Below are positions 13,005 to 21,879 of a stretch of DNA of 64,000 bases, piece by piece. The stretch's first letter is position 1. Every line of letters begins with the position of its first letter. A program made the translations under genes and the position numbers. The notes below the pieces were generated by a model, which was not told the origin of the DNA, did not search any database, and saw nothing but the letters and a program-made list of their open reading frames with translations. The stretch comes from Elephas maximus indicus (lineage: Eukaryota; Chordata; Mammalia; Proboscidea; Elephantidae). The stretch covers positions 90,574,968-90,638,967 of the forward strand of contig NC_064830.1 in assembly GCF_024166365.1 (NCBI RefSeq), in the 5' to 3' direction.

Positions 13005-13075
13005 TTCCCCCAGAGTTTGTGAACATGTCCATGGGCCTGTCCCTGGCGACCACCACCAACACCACTCAGTTGCTG
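13005..13075 (+). pseudogene. Pseudogene exon 4
   Basis: The acceptor is ctgttag and the donor gtgagt, with 71 nt as in ITGAM. It reads PPEFVNMSMGLSLATTTN, then TTQLL. No damage. Confidence 0.9.
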
Positions 13076-13219
13076 GTGAGTTGCTTTGGTCACAAGAGGG
13101 TCTTAAAGGGAAGAGTGGGCATGGGGGGCTGCTGGGGCTGGGAGTCTTGGGGAAGGTGGAGGAGTTGGGGTGGAAAGGAAGTAGGGACCATCTCTCCTAC
13201 TGGTCCTTTCTTTCCCCAG

Positions 13220-13334
13220 GCCTGTGGCCCCACTCTGTACCATGTGTGCAAGGGAAACATATACTTGACCGGGTTCTGCTTCCTGCTAACCTCCCCCTCC
13301 CAGCATGTCCAGAGGCACCCGGCAGCTCTCCAGG
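13220..13334 (+). pseudogene. Pseudogene exon 5
   Basis: The acceptor is ccccag and the donor gtgagt. It reads ACGPTLYHVCKGNIYLTG and then FCFLLTSPSQHVQ. It is 115 nt, an in-frame three bases shorter than ITGAM. No damage. Confidence 0.9.
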
Positions 13335-13479
13335 GTGAGTATTCTTGGCCTTTGGGTCCTGTGAGGAGCCTGCACGCATCCAAAAGAGAGTGTGGTGGGG
13401 CCAGAGACATCCTTGTGAGAGTGGATAAGAAAGGAGGTATTTGGGAAAAACTATTTACTGGGTGATGTAGTGGTTCCAA

Positions 13480-13690
13480 ACATGGGCTGCTTTCACGCCC
13501 TATTCCTTACCATCTCTCTGTGAGACCTCTCCTGCGATCTTACTCTCTCTGAGCCTTAGTTTCTTTGTCTGTCACATGGGGAAAATAATGGGTAATAAAG
13601 CACCCAACACTGTGAGAGTAACATAAGATGATCCATGGCCAGGGTTCGGCACAGTGCTTGGCAGGCAGCAAGGCTCAATAAATGCCAGCT
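13480..13690 (+). repeat. MIR SINE, pseudogene intron 5
   Basis: 'gagccttagtttctttgtct' and 'agtgcttggcaggcagcaag' give a diverged MIR. Confidence 0.6.
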
Positions 13691-14142
13691 GCTAGTATTT
13701 TTAGAGAGAAGGGGATTTTCTTTTTAACCATGTGCAGCAAGCTGAGAAAGAGAGGGGAGGACTCAAGGCAGTTTGTACAGTGTGTATGTGTGCACGCATG
13801 TGTGCTGGTGTAGGTTGAAGCATAGGGCCTGGCTTCCTTGATGGGTCCCTGGGGGGCAAGATGGAACAGTGAGCTTTTTAGACCCAATCTATGGCCAACT
13901 GAGGCCCCTGGGGAGACTGACACTTAATCACTGAACAGGGAGCCCCTGTCAACAGATCCTAGGTCCAGACTCCACCCTACAGGTCCTGGCTCCCAGCGGA
14001 ACACCCAGGACATCTACTTTTGGTGGTGTGAGGACTCCAGGGAAAAAAGGGGAAGCTGGGAGTAGGAATGAAACAGGGCGTCCTCTTAGTGAGCTGTAAG
14101 AGTTTCTCTTCTGAGGAGAGATACTGCTTTCATCCAGGAAGG

Positions 14143-16066
14143 GAGTTGTTGTTAGGTACTGCGGAGTCAGTTCCGATTCACAGCAAACCTATGAACAACA
14201 GAACAAAACACTGCTGAGTCCTGTGTCATCCTCACAATTGTTGCTATGCTTGAGCCCATCGTTGCAGTCACTTTATCTATCTTGTTGGGGGTCTTCCTCT
14301 TTTTCATTGACCCTCCACTTTACCAAGCATGATGTCCTTCTCCAGAGACTGGTCCCTCCTGATAACATGTCCAAAGTACATGAGACAAAATCTCGCCATC
14401 CTCACTTCCAAGGAGCATTCTGGCTGTACTTCCAAGACAGATTGGTTTGTTCTTTTGGCTGTTCAATCTTCTTCGCCAACACTATAATTCAAATGCATCA
14501 ATTCTTCTTTGGTCTTCGTTATTCATTGCCCATATTTCACATCATGTGAGGCACTTGAGAATGTCATGGGTTAGTCCTCAAAGTGACATCTTTGTTTTTC
14601 AACACTTTAAAGAGGTCTTTTGCAGCAGATTTGCCCAAGGCAATAAGTCGTTTGATTTCTAGCCTGCTGTTTCCATAGGCATTGATTGTGGATCCAAGTA
14701 ACATGAAATCCTTGACAACTTCAATATTTTCTCCATTTATCATGATGTTGCTTATTGGTCGAGTTGGGAGGATTTTGTTTTCTTTCTTTTTTCCATTAAA
14801 AATTATTTTATTCAAATTATATTTTCTAAAAAAGAAAGGGTTCTGTGTTAGTCATCTTTGAGAGTTTTCATACCATTTCAGAACCACATTTGTCGGAATG
14901 GACATTTCAGATGGGCTATGTGTCATCTGGGCCTGAAAGACTACAAATGATGAAGTAAAATAGTAAAAGTCACCCAACATCTTTTATGTGAGCTGAGTGA
15001 ATGAATCAGCTGAGGATACAGCAGCACTTTCTACAGGAGTCTGCTGAGCAAGCAAAAGACAAATTTATTCTCTGCCACTTGGTGTTCAGCTGTTTGCACC
15101 AGCCTCCCCACCACCAAGGAGCCAAACAGGGTGACAGTGGCTGCTGAGCAGGCAGGTACCCAAAGCTGGATTTTCATTTTCTTTATGTTGAGGTGTAATC
15201 CATACTGAAGCCTGTAGTCTTTGATCATCAGTAAGTGCTTCAAGTCTTCTTCACTTTCAGCAAGTAAGGTTGTGTCATCTGCATAACGCAGGTTGTTAAT
15301 AAGTCTTTCTCCAATCTTGATGCCTCGTTCTTCTTCATATAGTCCTGCTTCTTGGATTATTTGCTCGGCATTCAAATTAAATAAGTATGGTGAAAAGATA
15401 CAATCCTGACACACACCTTTCCTGATTTTAAACCACACAGTATCCCCTTGTTCTGTGTACAGGTTTCTGAAGAACACAAATAAGTGTTCTTGAATTCCCA
15501 TTTATGGCCATGTTGTCCATAATTTGTTACGATCCACACAGTCGAATGCCTTTGGATAGGCAATGAAACATGGGTAAACATCTTCCTGGCATTCTCTGCT
15601 TCCAGCGAGGATTCCCCTAACATCAACAATGATATCCCTCATCCCTTCTCCTCTTCTGAATCCGGCTTGAATTTCCAGCAGTTTCCTGTCAATGTACTGC
15701 TGAAATTGCTTTTGAATTACCTTCAGCAAAATTTTACTTGTGTGTGGTATTAATGAAATCTTTCAATAATTTCCACATTGTGTTGGCTCACCTTTCTTTG
15801 GAATGGGCATGAATATGGATCTCTTCCAGTCCATTGGCTAGGTAGCTGTCTTCCAAATGTCTTGGCTTAGACAAGTGAGCACTTTCAGGCCTGCATCCAT
15901 TTGTCAAAACACCTCAGTTGGTATTCTGTCAATTCCTCGAGCCTTGTTTTTTGCCAAAGCCTTCAATGCAGCTTGGACTTCTTCTTTCAGTACCGTTGGT
16001 TCTTGATCATATGCTACCTCCTGAAATGGTTGAAAGTTGACCAATTCTTTTTGGTACAGTGACTCT
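14143..16066 (-). mobile_element. RTE (BovB-like) copy in pseudogene intron 5, split by a retrocopy
   Basis: 5'-truncated on the minus strand. The two parts, 14143-14786 and 15168-16066, match the element at 2660-5810. The catalytic RT motif YADDTTLLAESEEDLKHLL is readable around 15300-15220. Its 3' end starts at 14143 with the AfroSINE-like tail. The interruption is a separate minus-strand insert. Confidence 0.85.
14786..15170 (-). mobile_element. Processed mRNA 3'-end retrocopy inside the RTE element
   Basis: About 385 bases unrelated to RTE interrupt the RTE copy. On the minus strand they end with AATAAA (14812-14807), followed after 14 bases by an A run (14792-14787). Imperfect direct repeats flank them: 14770-14785 (ggattttgttttcttt) and 15168-15184 (ggattttcattttcttt). 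These are the marks of L1-mediated retroposition. The parent gene is not recognised. A short 3' coding stretch may read LFGSLVVGRLVQTAEHQ but is uncertain. Confidence 0.7.
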
Positions 16067-16608
16067 GTGAAGGAGTGTGAGCTTGCATATAAGCTGGGAA
16101 CAGAAGACGGTCAGCATGTGGATGTTGCCAGAAGGGGCATTAAAAGTATTTAACAAAAGTACAGTTCAGCACTGACCAATGAGGACAGACACTGGCCTGG
16201 GCCCTGAGCAGGGTTCTTTCATTGAGGGATTTGGGGACGTTGAGAGAAGAGGTGAGGTAGATGTCATGGGGAGGGGCAAGGACACCAAAATGGAAGGAGA
16301 AAGTATTAAGCTTTTTACCATCAAGATTGGTGGAATTTTCACTTTTTAATGAACCAGGCTGCTCCACAGGTGTGAGCAGGTGAATCACATTTGTAGTCTG
16401 TATAAGAGACTTTGGGAGACTGAAGGTCTCTATTCTAGGCAAGGGGATAGGGAAGCCTTGCCTCCTTACAAGGAGAGGACCCAGGGTGCAGGGCCAGACT
16501 GGGGTGGGGGGTTTGTGTTGAGGGAATGGGTTCTTGTGGCCAGGAGGCTGAGATCCTGGGTTTTGAGGAGTGTCCCTTGGAGAACCACTCCTGCCTCCTT
16601 CCACACAG

Positions 16609-16737
16609 TGCCCAAGGCACGAACAGGCCATCTTGTTCCTGATTGATGGCTCAGGCAGTATCACCCCAGATGATTTTGAGAGAATGATGAACTTCGTGAA
16701 GGCTGTGATGAGCCAGTTCTAGAGAACCGGGACCCAG
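16609..16737 (+). pseudogene. Pseudogene exon 6, stop in I domain
   Basis: It reads [18 protein letters not shown], then [17 protein letters not shown] followed by TAG at 16720-16722. The MIDAS motif DGSGS is kept. With the visible acceptor (cacacag) the exon is 129 nt against 131 in ITGAM. Two bases appear lost at the acceptor, giving a probable frameshift too. Confidence 0.9.
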
Positions 16738-16764
16738 GTGTGGCCTCAGGGGAGCAAGGGTAAG

Positions 16765-16862
16765 TTTGCAGAGCAATGCTGGTAGGAGCAGTGCTGGTAG
16801 GAGCAGTGCTGGGAGGAGGGGCATTGCTGGGAAGGGCTTTGTTGGGAGAAGCATTGGGTGTT
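16765..16862 (+). repeat. Minisatellite, pseudogene intron 6
   Basis: Imperfect 14-16 base units such as 'gtaggagcagtgctg', followed by diverged units, about six in total. Confidence 0.8.
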
Positions 16863-16911
16863 CTAGTGAAGAGCCTCTGCTCCCATCCATACTACCATAT
16901 GGCTTTTACAG

Positions 16912-17057
16912 TTCTCCCTGATGCAGTTCGCCAACAGTTTCAACATATATTTTACTTTCCACAACTTCGCACACAGCTCCGACCCACAAGCCTTGTTGAA
17001 TGGTGTGAAACAGCTGAAAGGGTTGACTTACACAGCCTCAGCCATCCAAATAGCCAC
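16912..17057 (+). pseudogene. Pseudogene exon 7
   Basis: The acceptor is tttacag and the donor gtgagt, with 146 nt as in ITGAM. It reads FSLMQFANSFNIYFTFHN, then LKGLTYTASAIQIA. Open. Confidence 0.9.
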
Positions 17058-17304
17058 GTGAGTTCTGCCTTCTCTAGGTGCTTCGCCAAAGCATCTGAGC
17101 CTACTTTTGGACCTCATCTGTCTCTATGAGAAAGAGACAGCGGGGACTGAAATTCAGCCTTGTCTCTTCTCACCAAACTGGGTACCTCTAAGTGGGACCA
17201 TGGCCTCCCAGAGGAAGGGGCACCTCCTTCTAGTTATTACAAGGGCACCTGAGGCTAGCAGTAGTTCTGTTCACAGGTCTCTGGACCTTCTTCTTCCCTG
17301 ACAG

Positions 17305-17458
17305 AAATGTTATGTTCAGTCCCCAAAAAGGGGCCCATGAGAATGTCACCAAGATCTTCATAATCATTACTGATGGGCAGAAAGAAGGTGACTACCTGGA
17401 CTATAAGGATGACATCCCCTGGGGTGAGGCAGCAGGCATCATTCACTATGCCGTCCGG
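17305..17458 (+). pseudogene. Pseudogene exon 8
   Basis: The acceptor is ctgacag and the donor gtagga, with 154 nt as in ITGAM. It reads HENVTKIFIIITDGQKEGD, then YLDYKDDIPWGEAAGIIHY. KEGDxLDYKD is a CD11c signature. Open. Confidence 0.9.
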
Positions 17459-17766
17459 GTAGGAATTGGGAATGCCCTCTCACCACTTCCTCCCATTGCT
17501 TCCTCTCTAAGCAACTTCCCTTTCAAGGACAGAAATCCCAGCTCTCTCCTTTCCTGCTACCTTCAGGATAAAACCTCTGTCCCAGCTCTTGGGCCCACAA
17601 CCCTTTTGCCTAAATTTCTTGATCCTGCCTGTGTCTTTTTTTTTCTCATCTGTATACTGGGTGGCATATCGTCCTTACAGGGTTATTGGAGGGTGTCAGC
17701 GCCCAGCATGGAATAGGCATATTACATTTATTATTATTTATATTTGCTGGCCTTTGCTGGGGACCA

Positions 17767-17917
17767 ATAGGATCGGCTTTTCAAAAGCTACATTCCAAGG
17801 AAGAATTAAAAGACATCACATCGACGACCTCCCAGGAATATATATTTCAAGTGGAGAAACTTGACGCTTTGAGAGACTTTCAAAACCAACTGAGGTAGAA
17901 GATCTTTGCCATTGAGG
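17767..17917 (+). pseudogene. Pseudogene exon 9, acceptor lost, stop, GC donor
   Basis: The homologous block is exactly 151 nt, as in ITGAM. The two bases before it are CA instead of AG. TAG lies at 17896-17898, in the middle of the QNQLxxKIFAIEG helix. The donor is gcaagt. The nearest AG (17769-17770) would shift the frame. Confidence 0.88.
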
Positions 17918-18126
17918 GCAAGTCAGAGATGGAGCTACTCCCTTTGAAAACCCTCACCCATAAATGCTTGCCTTCCTTGAACCTAGACCCCAATGTCATA
18001 GGCACCAGCCCCTCCCTGCAGGTTTTAACATCCAACATTCGGTCCTTCCAAAGCTGAGGGGTTCATCTTGGGCCCTTCAAAGTCCGTCTTTCCCCCCTGG
18101 GGCCCAAGTATCCTGCCTTCCCCTAT

Positions 18127-18200
18127 GTACATAGTCCACAAGTACTACTTCCTTTGAATTTGAGATGTCCCAGGAGGGCTTCAGTGTTTTGTTCACACCT
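18127..18200 (+). pseudogene. Pseudogene exon 10, acceptor lost, stop
   Basis: It is 74 nt, as in ITGAM. The acceptor AG has become AT (18125-18126), and TAG at 18132-18134 replaces the glutamine codon of the TQT segment. The rest reads [18 protein letters not shown]. The donor gtgagt is intact. Confidence 0.87.
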
Positions 18201-18346
18201 GTGAGTTGGGCCTCTTGGGAAATGAGGGAGGAGGGAGGAAGAAGGCAAGGGTGGGTGTCTGAATGAGTCCAGGGGAGGCATTTTGGGGTGGAATGGGCTC
18301 TATTTATTCTCCCGGCTGGCTCAGCCTGGGAATCCTTTCCTCCCAG

Positions 18347-18476
18347 GACAGACCAGTTTTGGGGGCTGTAGGAAGCTTCAGCTGGTCTGGAGGTGCCTTT
18401 TTGCAACTCCCAAACATGAACCACACCTTTATCAACATGTCTCAGGAGAATGTGAGCATGAGTGACTCTTACCTGG
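18347..18476 (+). pseudogene. Pseudogene exon 11
   Basis: The acceptor is tcccag and the donor gtgaga, with 130 nt. It reads [19 protein letters not shown], then [20 protein letters not shown], matching the CD11c/CD11d blade rather than CD11b. Open. Confidence 0.92.
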
Positions 18477-18587
18477 GTGAGAAAAGGCTAGAGCTAGGGG
18501 AAGGGGAACAGTATGGGAAGGTGAGCTGCCTGGGAAGAGCAGAAACCCCAGAGGAAGAGAGGACAAGCAAAGTCCTGGACCTCTCAG

Positions 18588-18730
18588 GTTACTGCACTGA
18601 GTTGGCCCTTTGGAAGGGGGTGCAGAGCTTGGTCTTGGGTGCCCCCCACCACCAGCACATGGGAAAGGTTGTCATCTTCATCCAGGAGTTGATGCGATGG
18701 ATACTGAAGGCCGAAGTCACAGGGACCCAG
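18588..18730 (+). pseudogene. Pseudogene exon 12
   Basis: The acceptor is ctctcag and the donor gttgtg, with 143 nt. It reads [18 protein letters not shown], then [18 protein letters not shown] is shared by CD11c and CD11d, not CD11b. Open. Confidence 0.92.
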
Positions 18731-18889
18731 GTTGTGTATGAGGGAAGCTGGGATGGGATGTGAGGGTGGGCAGGGGAATTTGGAGCTTATGGTGGGAAGA
18801 TCTTGCTGCCTGGGGAGAGGTGAGACCTGGCCCAGAAGGAGGTGTCTGTGGGATGGGCAGACAGGGTGACTTCAGTCTCTGCCCTCCAG

Positions 18890-19030
18890 ATCGGCTCCTA
18901 CTTCGGGGCCTCCCTCTGCTCTGTGGATGTGGACAGAGACGGCAGCACTGACCTGGTCCTCATTGGGGCCCCTCATTACTATGAACAGACTCTGGGGGGC
19001 TAGATGTCTGTCTGCCCCTTGCCCTGAGGG
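18890..19030 (+). pseudogene. Pseudogene exon 13, two stops
   Basis: It reads [18 protein letters not shown], then [19 protein letters not shown], then TAG at 19001-19003 and TGA at 19025-19027. They lie in the positions of the expected glutamine and arginine of GGQVSVCPLPRG. The donor gtaagt is intact. The calcium-loop residues DVDRDGSTD are preserved. Confidence 0.93.
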
Positions 19031-19120
19031 GTAAGTGATTGATGGGGCCTGGGCTGGGTGGGTCCCAGGTTAGGGGTGCAGAGGTTGCCCCACTTGGGGC
19101 CTGACACTGATTTTTTTCAG

Positions 19121-19327
19121 CAGCAGGCCAAGTGGCAGTGTCAGGCTGTTCTCCGCGGGGAGCAGGGCCATCCTTGGGGCCGCTTTGGGGCAGCCCTGAC
19201 AGTGCTGGCGGATGGAGACAAGCTGACAGACATGGCCATTGGAGCACCGGGCGAGCAGGAGAACTGGAGTGCTGTCTACGTATTTCAATGACCATCAGGA
19301 GTGGGCATCAGCCCATCCCACAGCCAG
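19121..19327 (+). pseudogene. Pseudogene exon 14, stop and shortened metal loop
   Basis: It reads [18 protein letters not shown], then [13 protein letters not shown] followed by TGA at 19289-19291. Where relatives have GDVNGDKLTD, this copy reads ADGDKLTD. Two residues of a calcium-binding loop are missing in frame. RGEQGHPW and GEQEN are closer to CD11d than CD11c. The donor gtgaga is intact. A 7.7-kb intron follows. Confidence 0.92.
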
Positions 19328-19849
19328 GTGAGACCTGGTCACTGTTGCTGTTACTATAACCACTTTCTCCTTGCTTCTCCCTCCTTCCAAACTGCCACCT
19401 GGAAAATCCTCCTCTTCTACCTCATCTGACCTCTCTTGCCAAGCGATGGGCACCTTGGAGGCAACAAGAAAAGTCTGTGAAACTTGAGAAATTGACATTG
19501 CCTTGTACGTATCCTACTTTTATGGGGGCTTGATACTTGAATGCATTCTTCACCAGGGCTTTTAATCTCTCCAGCAGCTTTAGAAGTTACACAGGCCAGG
19601 CATTAGCAAAACCCATTTTACAGATGAAATATGAGATATGCAGAAAATAAGTGACTTGAGTTGTCCAGGGTTATATAGCCAATCAGGAAAAGTGATGACT
19701 TCTGACTCCTAACTCAGTGCTTCATCTCTTGGTGGCTCCCTGTTATCCATCAGTTTAGGTCTGGCTGCCTCAGTCTGCCTGTCCCTTCACTGATTCATCC
19801 TCCCAGAAGCTACATCACTTATTCTCTTCTTGCCATCAGCAATCCTATT

Positions 19850-20440
19850 ATGTGCGCATATGGCAGAAGCCTCCCACCAAATGGGCAGGGTTCCCTAAGA
19901 AGGGAGGACTGCTTCCGTTGGCAAAAGTCAAGGAAGCCCTGATAAAAAAAAACAAGCGAAGGTCCATTACTGAGGATCAAATTGTCTCTAGAAGAATCCT
20001 GATCAAAAAGGGGAAAATGTGGAAGAGAATTTCAAATTCTAATGGAGTCCATACTTTCTGGAGCCATTGAGGCTAGATGAATCCCTGAAACTCTTGCCCT
20101 GAGATAATCTTTAAACTTAAACCTTAAACCAAAGCTATCCCCGGAAGCCTTCTTTAAACCAAACTGTAGTTTAGCTTAATTAATAAAGAATGTCTGCCTT
20201 TAGCATTATGCTTTTTTAAGATCTATCCATACGGGATCAAAACGACAACAGTAACGCAAAAGAATAGATAGGAAATTTAAGGGGCAATGAGTTTATGTTC
20301 ATGAGGGAGGAACAATTCAGAAAAGGAGGGGGAGAAATGTTGCACAACTTGAAGAATGTCATCAAAGTCACTGAATTGTAACGTAGAAAGTATTGAATTG
20401 GTGTACAACAAGAAAAAAATAAAACAAATCATTTAAAACA
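19850..20440 (+). repeat. L1-like tail, class C
   Basis: A plus-strand copy of the repeat at 225-740. It ends in 'gaattggtgtacaacaag', an A-rich tail and 'aataaaac' at about 20418. The open stretch at 19852-20070 belongs to this repeat. Confidence 0.6.
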
Positions 20441-20736
20441 ATAAGCCAAAGATCTGAATAGATATTTTTAAAGTAGATATACAAATGGTTAATAAGCACA
20501 TGAAAAGATGCTCAAAATCATTAGTTATCAAGAAATGCAAATCAAAACCACAATGGGATACCACTCACATCCACTAGGATGGCTATAATAAAAAAGATAG
20601 ATAATAATAAGTGTTAGTGTGAATGTGGAGGAAACCAAACATTCACACATTGCTAGTGGGAATGTAAAATTGTGCAGCCACTTTAGAAAACAGCCTGGCA
20701 GTTTCTCAAAAAATTAACCATAATGTAAGCATAAAA

Positions 20737-20902
20737 AACCAAAACCAACCCCACTGCTGTCGAGTCAATTCTGACTCATAGCGAACCTATAGGACAGAGT
20801 AGAACTGCCCTATAGAGTTTCCAAGGAGTGCCTGGTGGATTTGAACTGCCAACCTCTTGGTTAAGAGCCATAGCACTTAACCACTACACCACCAGGGTTT
20901 CC
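20737..20902 (-). mobile_element. AfroSINE
   Basis: It shows the family landmarks 'gctgtcgagtcaattctgac' at the left and 'caccaccagggtttcc' at the right. Inserted in an old L1. Confidence 0.88.
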
Positions 20903-21287
20903 AAAGTAACCACATGACCCATTAATTCCACTCTTAGATATGTGTCCAACAGGAATGAAAACATGTCTCCTCACACAAAGTTGTCCATAGAGGTTCATAG
21001 CAGCATTATTCATAATAGCGAAAACATGGAAACAACCCAAATGTCTGTCAACTGATGAACGGATAAATAAAATGTGGTGTATCCATACAATGGAATATAT
21101 TTCAGCTATAAAAAGGAATGAGATACTGCTGTGTGCTACAGAATGGATGAATCTTGAAAACACTGAGCTAAGTGGAAGAAGCCAGTCACAAAAGACTACA
21201 TATGCCAGTCACAAAAGACTGCATATTGTATGGCTCCACTTCTATGAAATGTCTAGAACAGGCAAATCTGTAGAGATAGAAAGTAGA

Positions 21288-21450
21288 TGAGTGCCTGCAC
21301 AGTGGTTAAGAGATACTGCTGCTAACCAAAAGGTCAGCAGTTTGAATCCACCAGCTGCTCCTTGGAAGCCCTATGTGGCAGTTCTACTCTGTCTTATAGG
21401 GTTGTTATGAGTCGGGACCCACTAGACATCAAAGGATTAAAACTGAGGGG
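21288..21450 (+). mobile_element. AfroSINE
   Basis: 'gcacagtggttaagagatac', 'gcagtttgaatccacc' and 'gggttgttatgagtcgggac' mark head, B box and tail. Confidence 0.85.
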
Positions 21451-21679
21451 AGGGGAGAAATGCAGGGAATAAAGAGTGACTGCTAAAGGTTATGAAGTTT
21501 CTTTTGGGGTAATGGAAATGTTCTAAAATAGATTGTGGTTATAGTTCACAACAGTAAGAGCATATTAAAAACCATCGGGTTTTATGCTTTAAAAGGGTGT
21601 ATTGTATGGTACGTGAATACTACATGGAACTAACTGTTAGCAAAAAGAAAAAAAAAAGCTAGGGAAGCTTTCTGCAGTT

Positions 21680-21855
21680 CTGTCAATTACTGGCTGTGTG
21701 ATCTTGGTCAGGTTACCTCTCTAGGCCTCAGTTTTCTCATCTGTAAATTGATGATGATAATAGAATCACTGGGCTGCTGCTGTGAGGATTAAATGAGTTA
21801 CTACATAGTGTTTAGAACAGTGCCTGGCACATACTAGGTAGTACAATCTATTATT
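21680..21855 (+). repeat. MIR SINE
   Basis: 'ttactggctgtgtgatcttg', 'cctcagttttctcatctgta' and 'gaggattaaatgagttac' are in MIR order. Confidence 0.8.
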
Positions 21856-21879
21856 ACTATTATTGTTTTTACCACAAGT

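Larger units (their letters stand above)
20440..21640 (+). mobile_element. Older L1 3' fragment with two AfroSINEs
   Basis: The plus-strand end of ORF2 and 3' UTR of an old L1: 'gaatgtaaaattgtgcagcc', 'gcagcattattcataatagc', 'tgtggtgtatccatacaatg'. It is interrupted by AfroSINEs at about 20737-20902 (minus) and 21290-21450 (plus). Confidence 0.75.

Noticed and set aside
12851-13465. 204-codon plus-strand open stretch
   Set aside because: It runs through real exons 4 and 5 and their introns. The splice sites show the true structure.
16140-16664. 174-codon minus-strand open stretch
   Set aside because: It overlaps pseudogene exon 6 on the other strand, with no recognisable domain.
19852-20070. 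Basic 72-codon open stretch resembling a ribosomal protein
   Set aside because: The same sequence recurs at 225-740 in reverse, so it is an interspersed repeat.
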